Positions 1 through 8,142 of a stretch of DNA of 64,000 bases are shown piece by piece. The notes under the pieces are model-generated. The model saw only the letters and a list, made by a program, of their open reading frames with translations, ran no database searches and was not told the DNA's origin. Location of the stretch: NCBI RefSeq assembly GCF_006716355.1, contig NZ_VFOW01000001.1:5394001-5458000 (forward strand). The letters run 5' to 3'. The position numbers were made by a program, and so were the translations under genes. This DNA comes from Stackebrandtia endophytica (lineage in GTDB: Bacteria > Actinomycetota > Actinomycetes > Mycobacteriales > Micromonosporaceae). The stretch's first letter is position 1. Every line of letters begins with the position of its first letter.

Positions 1-156
1 TGACTTACAACACTGTGCGATCGAACCGTTGCGGTATATCGTCAACTGCGGGTGCGTGGCTGCCGAGTTGGAGGCAGCACGGCTCACCCGATCTGTTGAC
101 TCGTCTGGTGGGCGTCGCGTGGTGGCCGCCGGATCCCTTCACTAGTGGAAGTGCCG

Positions 157-1149
157 ATGATCGAGATCTCGCTGGACGACGGAATCGACCCATTGGCTGA
201 ACCCGATTGGCGTGATCTGATCGACCGTGCCGGCACCGTCTTTCATCGTAAAGAGTTCCTTGCCGCCTGGTGGCGTGACCACAGTAGAAAAGACGAGTCG
301 GCGAGCATTTACACGCTCCGGATCATTGATGGCGACGAGCTCGTCGGCGGATGTGTTCTCACCTGTCAGGGAGACTATGTTTCGTTCGCCGGTGGCTCTG
401 ATGTAACCGACTACATGGGACCGATCTCGCTGCCGGACCGGGAGGATGCGGTAGCTGCGGCCGTATACGACACATTGGTGAACCGGTTGGCCTGGCGGCA
501 GGCGACACTGGCCGGTTTGGACTCCACCAACGCGGCCACCGAGTCTTTCGTGAGGGCGGTGACGACCGCCGATGCCACCGCACAGACAGCCGTATACGAC
601 AGTGCCCCACGGATTACTGAAGCACCGGGTGGGTTCATCGCCCACCTCAACGCCAAGCGCCGCGCTGAAGTGCGTCGAAAGCGAGAACGACTGGTGGAGA
701 TGGTCGGCGAACTCAGCTTGGTCGACAGCGATGCGACCACGTTGCCGGAGTTCGTCGATCGACTGCTCACGTGGAAGTCGAAGGCGTCAAGCGAGACCGA
801 AGAGTTCGTCATCAAGTACGGTGACTTCGTTCGGGATATGACCCGGACGTTGGCCGAGACCGCCGCCGCCGGCATTGTGGAGTTGCGCGGCGGTGATGGT
901 CAGAGCCTCGCCTCGGCGATCACTCTGACTCATGGTCACATCCGGTATCTGTACAACATGTCGTTCGATGCACAGCTGGTGGCGTCATTGGAGAAACGGG
1001 TGTCACCGGGTGCGGTCCTAGTCGCCGAGCTGGCAGAAGCCGCCATAGACAGTGGCCGGTCATTCGACTTCCTTCGCGGCGCACAAGATTACAAGCTTCG
1101 GTTGGGTGGCGTCCCCCAGGATCTCAAGATTGTCACCCTTCGCCGTTAG
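157..1149 (+). CDS. GNAT-fold acetyltransferase (CelD/BcsL-like)
   Basis: The 330-residue product looks like the Acetyltransf_6 (CelD/FemAB-like GNAT) group: an N-terminal half, then a basic helix (KRRAEVRRKRERL) and a C-terminal GNAT core with LASAITLTHGHIRYLYNMSFD, where that family places the acyl-CoA fold. Members transfer acyl groups to small molecules or polysaccharide precursors; the substrate here cannot be told. ATG at 157 was chosen because GGAAG lies 6 nt upstream; an in-frame GTG at 145 is possible. It stands alone, with a gene-poor stretch after it. The family call is from sequence character; the role is unknown. Confidence 0.75.
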   Translation: MIEISLDDGIDPLAEPDWRDLIDRAGTVFHRKEFLAAWWRDHSRKDESASIYTLRIIDGDELVGGCVLTCQGDYVSFAGGSDVTDYMGPISLPDREDAVAAAVYDTLVNRLAWRQATLAGLDSTNAATESFVRAVTTADATAQTAVYDSAPRITEAPGGFIAHLNAKRRAEVRRKRERLVEMVGELSLVDSDATTLPEFVDRLLTWKSKASSETEEFVIKYGDFVRDMTRTLAETAAAGIVELRGGDGQSLASAITLTHGHIRYLYNMSFDAQLVASLEKRVSPGAVLVAELAEAAIDSGRSFDFLRGAQDYKLRLGGVPQDLKIVTLRR

Positions 1150-2273
1150 CGGGTTGTCAATCAAGGTGGTGTTGTCCACCGCGTCGTGTGAGACACGGCG
1201 GCATGCGGGTTGCCATCGGACGGTGTCCCGTCATTGAGAGCGGTAATGACGATGGCTCTGGCAATCTGAGTGTCTCGGGGACAATGTGAGTACGGCGAGA
1301 GGCCTTCGTAACGGTCGTGCGAGTCGCGATCGTCGTTGCATGGTGGAAGCGTCTTGCGCCGCGTCCGTCGGCGCCATCAAACCGGCACTACGGAATCGCC
1401 ATCGCCGATTCGTCCGTTGAACGGAGTCATGGACTATGTCCATAGTGGCAATAGCGCGGATGGGGGTTCCACGTCCGGCGCAATGGTGTGACCACCAAGA
1501 TCGTTGTGGCAGTAAGGCAGTGTGAGTCACGGGAGACCTTCACCCTGTTGTGAGATTGCGGGGGAGGGGATGTCGTCAGTGAAAGACCGAGATGAACTTC
1601 CGTACCTGCGCGGTTTGCGGTGGAGGCAGACATGGAAGTGACGGTGGGCTCGGGGTGGTAACCCGTCAAGAGGAGGTGACGACGCTTCATTCGATCGAAG
1701 GCCACGCGGGCGAGGTCGTCCACGGCGACTCGGTTGACGGGAGTTCCCGATGCGCGGACACCATCGAGGATGTCATGCCCGCTGTGCGAGCACTATTGTG
1801 AGAGCGGGCCCTGGTGGTTGCTTCGTTTGGTGCTAAGTCGTTGCTGAATGGCGAGGTGGTCGACTCGGTCAACGTGGGTATCGGCGGAATCATCCGGGTG
1901 ATCCATTACCGCAGCCAGCCTTCTATGCATATGAGGAAGCCGGATTCCCAGGGTGGGGCCTATTCCAGGTTTCGTTTCACGGCACCTGGTGTCGGAAACT
2001 TTCATCGTGTGACATCGATGGAGCGCCGATTATCGCCTACCGGAGCTGTGTGTCGACAAGAAGTCGTCCGTGAATGTCACCTGGTGTCAAATCTCCATAA
2101 TCCTCTATCGTCGAAGTATTGAAATAGATAACATTGGCAACACAATGGGCAACGCTTCTGTTCCCATGCTTTTCCGCTAAGCCGTGTGAGCTCGATTCAC
2201 TCGTCAAGATGATCGGCAGTTCGAAGAGCATGGTTCACGGGTGAATGTTCAGGTGTCGCGCATTCGAGGAGGT

Positions 2274-2315
2274 CTGTGCCTTGATTTCTGTGCCTTGATT
2301 TCACTGCGTTGACTT
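2274..2315. repeat. three 14-bp tandem repeats
   Basis: Two exact copies of CTGTGCCTTGATTT (2274-2287 and 2288-2301) are followed by a diverged third copy, CACTGCGTTGACTT. The array lies in the gene-poor region. Its core closely resembles the 18-bp unit repeated at 16813-16866. Confidence 0.85.
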
Positions 2316-2638
2316 CTCAGCGGGCCGACCCCCGCATGGCCTGCGGTAATCGAACGGCGAACCGGTGGTGCTCGAAGAGCTGATGGCCGTTGTGGTGATC
2401 AGGTTGTCCTGTCCCCGCTATGTACGCCGAGGTCCGGCGCGATGTGACCGCCGTCGGGCGAGTTTCACCGCACATGTATCCGCGGCCGCAGTGCGTCGCT
2501 ACCGGACACAGTGGGCTTGCTGCGACACCGTTCGACGTGCTCGCCGTCGGCTGGCTGAATGAGTCGTCGGCCCGGGTGGGTGCCATGGGCGGCCATGCGG
2601 TTGCTCGCGGCGGTGCAACGCCATGTCAGTTGATGGAG

Positions 2639-2666
2639 CCAGGGCCCAGGGCCCATGGCCCATGGC
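2639..2666. repeat. four 7-bp tandem repeats, CCAGGGC x2 and CCATGGC x2
   Basis: Two copies of CCAGGGC are followed directly by two copies of CCATGGC and then CTGG, so the array is also partly self-complementary. It is not inside a recognised gene. It may be simple slippage. Confidence 0.8.
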
Positions 2667-2799
2667 CTGGTTCGAATGTCTGACCTGTTGCGAGTGAGCA
2701 GCCAGCTCCGGGGGGGGCATCGCGGGCGAACATCGCCACCGGATGAACGGATCGGGGCGTCGGGCATGGAATCCGCCATGGTCGTAGTTGCCGTCGGGT

Positions 2800-3291
2800 T
2801 CATGGCAACTGCCGGAAGGCTTGAACCTGTTGGTGAGCGACCCCGTCGGTACCGCGAAAGGTGCTGGCTGGCGGTGGAGACGTGACTAACTCGTCGACCT
2901 GATGTCGTCCCTGGGACAGCGCGGAATCGTTCAAGGTGACCAGCCGGTGCTCGCCATCGGGTTGTGCCATCCACCAGCGGGTGTTGTTCAGCCCGGGGCC
3001 GGGAAGGATGGCGGGAACGGATAGGTGCCTGCTCAGGTTGAGGGCCACTGCGAGCTGTGAATGCCTGGAGACCCGGTAACCGAATGCGTGATTCACTGAA
3101 TGCAGCCGAACGCTGAAGTCGTTTTCGGTAGCGGGATCCGCACCGTTGTCCGTGATGAGTACCAGGACATCGGTAATGTCGACCTGCCGATTGATGTCGA
3201 CCATGCTGACCGGTATCTGGTAGCAGACATCCAGGGCGGCTGCTACAGACCAACCTTGCGTAGCGGCTGGAAAACGGATGTCATATCGCAA
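2800..3291 (-). pseudogene. possible hypothetical or decayed coding remnant
   Basis: This is the only frame in the 1.15-3.54 kb stretch with protein-like composition (for example VDITDVLVLITDNGADPA and HLSVPAILPGPGLNNTRWW). Up to 163 residues could be made, but I recognise no family. The C-terminal 30 residues look like out-of-frame sequence, which suggests a frameshift. It has no clear ribosome site and no neighbours to support it. It is listed so that it can be searched; it could easily be non-coding. Confidence 0.2.
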
Positions 3292-3505
3292 CGCTTACTT
3301 CCCTTTCTGTCGCCGAATAGCTTCTCAAACATCACTGCCTAACTCAACGGCGGCTGCGGTTTCTCGTTGCGGGTAGTGAACCGGTTGTTTTCGTGACCGA
3401 GCGAGAACTGTCATGAAGATGTCACTCGCCAGCCTGAACGGGCGGGTCGTCGATGGGGTTCTCCTACCCCTGAGGAGTTCTGCGCAGCTGATTCGTATTC
3501 AGGCA

Positions 3506-3535
3506 TTGCGCGGCAAGGGAACCGACAGTTAGGCT
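3506..3535 (+). promoter_or_regulatory. leaderless-type promoter of the DUF574 methyltransferase
   Basis: TTGCGC (3506-3511), an 18-bp spacer and TAGGCT (3530-3535) lie 6 nt before the ATG at 3542. There is no good ribosome site, so the mRNA probably starts at or next to the ATG. Confidence 0.5.
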
Positions 3536-3541
3536 ACTTGC

Positions 3542-4351
3542 ATGAACGGCGAACGACGTGGCTCGACGTGGACGATTGATACGTCGAAGGCGAGCGTTGC
3601 CCGTGTGTACGACGCGGCATTGGGTGGCAAGGACAACTATGAGGTCGACCGGCAGATGCTGGAAAAGCTGCTGGTACACACACCGGACATGTTCGACAGT
3701 CCTCGAATGGTCAAGGAGTTCGGTAAGCGGGTCACCCAGGGGATGACCCGGTTGGGCATTCGTCAGATCCTGGACTTGGGTAGTGGAATTCCCACGACTC
3801 CGCCTAGTGTTCACGACACGGCGCGGGCGATTGCGCCGGACACCCGTGTGATCTATGTGGATAACGATCCGGTGGTCGTGTCGCACAGTCGTGCGTTGCG
3901 TGACGTGGCCCCGGGATTGGTGTCCATATTGGCCGATATCAATGACGTGGATCGGATCTTCGCCCATCCCGACGTCGCGGCGAATCTCGACCTCGGTCAG
4001 CCGGTGGGAATCCTGTTGATCAGCGTTCTGCAGAACACCTTGGACGACCAGGACGCCAAAGCGATCGTACGCAGCTTCGCGGACCGAGTGGTGCCGGGAA
4101 GTTACCTCGGCTTGGCACACGTGTCGACGCGCAGCGCACCCGCTTCCATCGACGGCGTGCGTCGCAACGCGGAGCAGGCCGGGTATCCGGAGGTGCTGTT
4201 CCGGGATGACGACTCGGTGCGGTCCCTGTTCGAGGGCTTCGAACTGCTGGCCCCCGGTGTCGTTGACATCAAGGACTGGCGACCCGATGACCCCGGTGTT
4301 CGTCCGGTGAACATCAAGTTGGTCGGTGGTCTTGGCGTCAAACCAGGCTGA
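3542..4351 (+). CDS. SAM-dependent methyltransferase, DUF574/Methyltransf_19
   Basis: The 269-residue product carries the hallmarks of the actinobacterial DUF574 family: the N-terminal signature ARVYDAALGGKDNYEVDR, SAM-binding motif I ILDLGSGIPT, and the acidic loop after beta-2, VIYVDNDPVVVSHSRAL. These enzymes have a Rossmann methyltransferase fold. Their substrates are mostly unknown, and many occur in expanded paralogous sets in filamentous actinomycetes. It is complete and monocistronic, and converges on the sigma-factor gene with a 74-nt gap. Transcription is probably leaderless (see 3506-3535). Confidence 0.9.
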   Translation: MNGERRGSTWTIDTSKASVARVYDAALGGKDNYEVDRQMLEKLLVHTPDMFDSPRMVKEFGKRVTQGMTRLGIRQILDLGSGIPTTPPSVHDTARAIAPDTRVIYVDNDPVVVSHSRALRDVAPGLVSILADINDVDRIFAHPDVAANLDLGQPVGILLISVLQNTLDDQDAKAIVRSFADRVVPGSYLGLAHVSTRSAPASIDGVRRNAEQAGYPEVLFRDDDSVRSLFEGFELLAPGVVDIKDWRPDDPGVRPVNIKLVGGLGVKPG

Positions 4352-4425
4352 GCGGCCCGGTGGGTACGATTGCCCGTGACGCCCGCTCGCCGATTCTTCG
4401 GTGGTGGGGGCGGGTCGACCGCATC

Positions 4426-5034
4426 TCAACCATGTCGCTCCGCACGGCGGGTCAACAGCGTCTGGGTACGTCGAATCGCCCGGTGTTGGAGTGTCTTGAC
4501 GGCGTCTTCCGAGATGCCGAGTCGTTGAGCCGTTTCGGCAACGCTTTGGCCGCGTTGGAAGCGTAGGTAGAGGCAGTAGCGTTGACGGTCGGTGAGCTTG
4601 GTGAGGATTTCGCCGACCAGGTGCGCTTTGAACTGGTGGTCGAGGTGTTGCACCGCCAGTTCGGCGGGTCCCGGCGTGAGATCGACCCGGTCGATGAGCT
4701 CTTCGGAGCCCGAGGAGGGCACCTCTCGACGGGAAGCCGCCCGGTGATAGTCGAGCACGAGTCGGATGGCGATGGTGGTGAGCCAGGCGCCGAACGAGGT
4801 GCCCTTCCACTGGAATGTGTCGATGCGGGACATCGCGCGGTAGAAGGTCTCGGAGATCATGTCTTCGGCGTCGGAGCGCAGGGTGTTCTGCATCCGCCGG
4901 TAGATCACCCGTTTTATCTGTGGATAGTGCTGACGGTACAACGATTCGAAGGCGGTCAGGTCGCCCGCCAACGCGGCTTTGATGTCGTCGGGGGCATGCA
5001 GTGATTCGGTGCCCGCATTATCGGTGTTGGTCAT
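4426..5034 (-). CDS. RNA polymerase sigma factor, ECF-like (sigma-70 family)
   Basis: The 202-residue protein has sigma region 2 at about residues 25-95 (FESLYRQHYPQIKRVIYRR; DAEDMISETFYRAM) and region 4 at about 140-195 (LTDRQRYCLYLRFQRGQSVAETAQRLGISED cut into its helix-turn-helix parts), with no regions 1.1 or 3. It should direct RNA polymerase to a specific promoter set. No membrane anti-sigma gene is adjacent, so its control is not evident. The start at 5034 has AAGGA 7 nt upstream; an ATG two codons earlier overlaps that ribosome site. Its own promoter should lie in the 570-nt gap upstream. Confidence 0.88.
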   Translation of the reverse strand: MTNTDNAGTESLHAPDDIKAALAGDLTAFESLYRQHYPQIKRVIYRRMQNTLRSDAEDMISETFYRAMSRIDTFQWKGTSFGAWLTTIAIRLVLDYHRAASRREVPSSGSEELIDRVDLTPGPAELAVQHLDHQFKAHLVGEILTKLTDRQRYCLYLRFQRGQSVAETAQRLGISEDAVKTLQHRAIRRTQTLLTRRAERHG

Positions 5035-5610
5035 GTTCATTCCTTTATGGATTGACGAGGAATCCGAACGAACGACCGGGAGATCGGCCGGTTAACCAGG
5101 AAGGTGTCGATGGCTCGACAGCTGAGCTGACCAGCGCTCTGAGCGGCGAGGCCTGCCTTAGCGCGTTGATCTCAGTGCGGTCCACATGATCGCGTGACGG
5201 TTGACCACCGAGCAGGTGTGCCGCTGGTATACCGCTGGTTTCCGTTGGGTTGGTCTTCGCGTGATGAGGAAGGACGCGACCCCGGGGCAACCGGCATGAC
5301 GGCCCATGCCCGCGTCATCGGCGATGTGCCGATGACGACCGCGCGCGGCATGGGTCGGCGATGAGCGGTGCCGTACTCGCGCCCCGTGTTCGGGCACCTT
5401 GAATCGTTGACGGCGGCATGAGCCGACCGCGATCATCGCGGTGGTCAACGGACGGCATCGGTGGCCGTGTTGCAACTGCGTCGGCGCCGTCGGCTTCGGC
5501 CGGCCGGCGTGATGCGTCGGTGTCTCGATATGGCTGCCCATCGGAGTTCCTGGTCGGGACAAGGAAATGCCGCTACGGCACAGGCCGAATTCCTGACCTG
5601 TCTTCTGTGC
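5035..5610. other. intergenic region upstream of the sigma factor
   Basis: This 576-nt stretch has no convincing reading frame. It must hold the sigma-gene promoter and contains the large imperfect hairpin at 5303-5354. Nothing else was recognised. Confidence 0.6.
5303..5354 (-). terminator. two-tier hairpin (terminator or structured leader)
   Basis: An outer 8-bp stem, CCCATGCC (5303-5310) with GGCATGGG (5347-5354), encloses a perfect 10-bp inner stem, CGTCATCGGC (5313-5322) with GCCGATGACG (5328-5337), closing a 5-nt loop. It lies 256 nt past the stop of the PAS-ANTAR-STAS gene and 269 nt before the sigma start. It could end the first transcript or be a 5' leader structure of the second. 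Confidence 0.5.
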
Positions 5611-6639
5611 TCAAGGCGAGTACCCAACGTGAGCCAATGATAAAGATCTACCCGATATGACGGATTTGGTCAAGATGTCAGGCTTGATTGATGATCGGCC
5701 GGTGATCAACGGCTCGAACTCCGGCCACCGAAACGGCGGCGCCTCCGGCGACACGACCGTCACCCGCTGGCCGCGGCGTTGGCGGGTCTTGCGGCAGAAT
5801 CCGGCCAGTTCCCACATGCCCGCCGATGCCAGGTGGCGCACTCGGCTCAAATCGATGATCAGCTCGTGGCGGGGGTGGGTCCGTGATGCGGAGATCAGGG
5901 TCTGGGCCATGCTCGGGATGGCGGCTAGATTGACCACACCGTGCATCACGACGGTGGTGGCCGACGGTTCGGTCCTGATCTCGGTATGGAAGTCGCCGAT
6001 CTCTTCCGGTGGGGTAGACGTCGTCGGCTCCGTGGGGCGGATGACCGCGTCGCTGAGCACCTGGTCTACGGCTGTGCTGTCGGGGCTTGATCGATTCACG
6101 GTCTCGCCGGCGGCCGTGATCACGCGTTCGGCCATCACCCGGACTTTGGTGTTGTGGCGTTGCGACAGCCAACGCAGGAGATGAAACGCCTGCTGCGCGG
6201 TCATGGCATAGGCCAACATGAGGATGCCCTGCGCCTGATCGATGACACGGTGGGAGTCGATGGCGCGGGCGATGTCGGATTGGGTCTGATGAATGGTCTC
6301 GGCCCGCAACTCCGTCGTCACGTCGCTGGTGACGCCGTGCACCTCGGGGGAGTCGTCATCGTCGAGCAAGGTCAGTGTGGTCACGACGGTGCGTCGGTGG
6401 TCCACGGCGTTGATGTGGTGTAGACGGGAGATCGGGACGGACCCGCTCAGCCCGCTGGCGAGCAACTGGTTGAATCGCTCGTTGTCGGCGTCGGTGAGGT
6501 GGTGCGCGATCAGGGCCCGGGAGGGTACGACCTCTCCGGGTTCGAATCCGAACAGTCGGAACATACCCGCCGACCACCGCCAGGAGTCGTCACCGGGTCG
6601 GTACACAAAGACGCCATTGTGGATTGTTGGAGACATCAT
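5611..6639 (-). CDS. PAS-ANTAR-STAS fusion regulator
   Basis: Three regulatory modules lie in one 342-residue chain. A PAS fold comes first (about residues 5-105; VFVYRPGDDSWRWSAGMFRL, then a C-terminal HGVTSDVT strand). An ANTAR RNA-binding helix bundle follows (about 125-185; AIDSHRVIDQAQGILMLAY, then RHNTKVRVMAERVI). A C-terminal STAS domain ends the protein (about 220-320; ELIIDLSRVRHLASAGM). PAS would sense a ligand or redox state, ANTAR binds nascent RNA to block termination, and STAS normally binds an anti-sigma kinase. In the usual DSSG phosphosite the residues are ASAG here, so the second Ser is lost. The start at 6639 has GAGG 6 nt upstream. It lies next to an orphan sigma factor. 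Confidence 0.85.
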   Translation of the reverse strand: MMSPTIHNGVFVYRPGDDSWRWSAGMFRLFGFEPGEVVPSRALIAHHLTDADNERFNQLLASGLSGSVPISRLHHINAVDHRRTVVTTLTLLDDDDSPEVHGVTSDVTTELRAETIHQTQSDIARAIDSHRVIDQAQGILMLAYAMTAQQAFHLLRWLSQRHNTKVRVMAERVITAAGETVNRSSPDSTAVDQVLSDAVIRPTEPTTSTPPEEIGDFHTEIRTEPSATTVVMHGVVNLAAIPSMAQTLISASRTHPRHELIIDLSRVRHLASAGMWELAGFCRKTRQRRGQRVTVVSPEAPPFRWPEFEPLITGRSSIKPDILTKSVISGRSLSLAHVGYSP

Positions 6640-6867
6640 TGCCGACCTCGTGCTCGTAACCGAATGCTTGTCGCGGTGTCGTGTTCGTCCAGTCGGTGAA
6701 GTGGGCACCGCAAGCCGATGATGGCGACGTGAAGTCGGGGATTCCCCTCACGTACAGTGACTTTCGTCGTCGATCATGATCACGATAGCAAGTTGTCGGA
6801 TCTGCTGGTTACCCTCGGTAGGTGGTGTCGGGGGTGAGACTCACCGTCGTCGCTTCGACGGGCGTGG

Positions 6868-8142
6868 CTAACCGTATGTGGTCGCCAACGATCCCCAGAT
6901 CACCGGCGAGTACACCGCGAGACCGGTGGCCTCCCACCGATCCGCCTGTTCTCGCTGCCAATGGTTGAGAACGGCGACAGGGCGATCGGCCTCGTGTGCT
7001 TCATCGACGGCGATGATCGCATCGGACAGTGGGCGAGCGCTCTGGTCGGCGTTGGTGACGAATCGGTGGATGCCATGATCGGTGGGTAGGGTCCACCGGG
7101 TCGCGGTCACGTACTGAGCTCCGGAGTGGATGGCGGCGGCGACCAGGCCCGCCGGCTCGGCGAACCGCGTCTCACCACCGCTTTCGCATGCGATCAGCGC
7201 GACCCGGTTGGGCATCCGCCATGCGGCGAGCTGCTGCGGGTCGTGGCCCAAGGCGATGTCGGCCGCCGTGAGAGGACGATGCGCGCCGACCGGCGCGGCC
7301 CGGCCGGGTGCCGTGGCGGGGCAGCTGAGGTGCAGCCGGGCGTCCAGGCTGTACTCGGAGGTCGTGACATGTCCGACGTAGAGGAAGCGAGAGGCCTCCG
7401 CCAGCATCGAGTGCAGTTCGTCTCGGGTGACGTCGTCTCGACGGAACGCGTCGGCGTCGTGGGATGGCCCCAGCATCGCTCTGTCACCCCAGGAGGCCAC
7501 CATGTCTCGCAGCGGGGAGTCGTCGGCGACCAGCCCCAGTACCGACCCCATCGGTGAGGACGCGTCGAATCCCGGCACTCGGGGGTCGAGTGCGCAGGCG
7601 ATGGTGCCGTCGGGGTCCCACGCGGAGACCCGCCGCTGTGGCGTGTTGCGTATCGTGGCCGGCGTCAACACCGAGACGTCGGTGTTGTGGACGACTCGTT
7701 CGCCCTCGTCCACTCGCAGGCTCTCCCACGGCACCTGCGCGGTCGACGGTGATGGCTGCAGTCGGATGTGGGAGCGAACTCCCTGTTCGAGAAGGCTGTT
7801 CAGCTCCACCGCCAGTGGGTGGGGAAAGAGGGAGGCCGCCAGTTTCGTCGCCAACTCGATCTCCCGATCGAGGTCGGTGAGCGGACCGTGGGTCAGCGAT
7901 CTGGTCAGCGCCTCCTCGACGGATTCACCCTCCAGAGGGGAGGGTAGCGCGTGGAGGAGTTCGTGCAATGCCTCGTGGACCGACTGCCAGGGGATGACGA
8001 ACGCCCGCATGGTCGTCAGTTGATGTTCCCAACGCCAGCTCATAAACAGATCGCCGGCTTCGACGATCTTCAGTTGAACGGTAGGCTGGAAGGTGCCGTC
8101 GAGTCCGTCGAGGACATAAGAGGGATCGGGATTCATCACCAT
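6868..8142 (-). CDS. CHAT-domain (caspase-like) cysteine protease
   Basis: This is the last gene of a four-gene operon; 424 residues. The C-terminal half is a CHAT domain: VPWESL at about 138, the catalytic His in FLYVGHV (His258) and the catalytic Cys in VALIACESGGE (Cys319), ending with the WGSLATTYG tail typical of the fold. CHAT proteins are clan CD proteases related to caspases and separase, and often sit with TPR proteins in bacterial conflict or defence loci. The N-terminal 110 residues match nothing I know. ATG at 8142 has GAGGAG 8 nt upstream and overlaps the TPR stop by 7 nt, so translation is coupled. Substrate and trigger are unknown; the TPR partner is the obvious candidate sensor. 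Confidence 0.85.
   Translation of the reverse strand: MVMNPDPSYVLDGLDGTFQPTVQLKIVEAGDLFMSWRWEHQLTTMRAFVIPWQSVHEALHELLHALPSPLEGESVEEALTRSLTHGPLTDLDREIELATKLAASLFPHPLAVELNSLLEQGVRSHIRLQPSPSTAQVPWESLRVDEGERVVHNTDVSVLTPATIRNTPQRRVSAWDPDGTIACALDPRVPGFDASSPMGSVLGLVADDSPLRDMVASWGDRAMLGPSHDADAFRRDDVTRDELHSMLAEASRFLYVGHVTTSEYSLDARLHLSCPATAPGRAAPVGAHRPLTAADIALGHDPQQLAAWRMPNRVALIACESGGETRFAEPAGLVAAAIHSGAQYVTATRWTLPTDHGIHRFVTNADQSARPLSDAIIAVDEAHEADRPVAVLNHWQREQADRWEATGLAVYSPVIWGSLATTYG

Larger units (their letters stand above)
1150..3541. other. gene-poor, probably decayed 2.4-kb stretch
   Basis: No frame gives a convincing protein with a start, ribosome site and typical high-GC third positions. Parts (about 2080-2160) are clearly more AT-rich than the rest of the window. 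Two short tandem arrays sit here (2274-2315 and 2639-2666). Frames on both strands are interrupted every 60-100 codons. The most protein-like pieces are on the minus strand, about 1530-1790 and 2800-3291. I read it as remnant coding DNA plus the promoter of the methyltransferase at the right end. Confidence 0.55.

Noticed and set aside
2465-3253. 262-codon minus-strand frame in the gene-poor stretch
   Set aside because: Low-complexity Arg/Ser/His-rich translation, no start signal.
3464-4810. 448-codon open frame on the minus strand
   Set aside because: It runs antisense to the methyltransferase and across the sigma gene, with Arg/His/Pro-rich composition typical of an antisense shadow.
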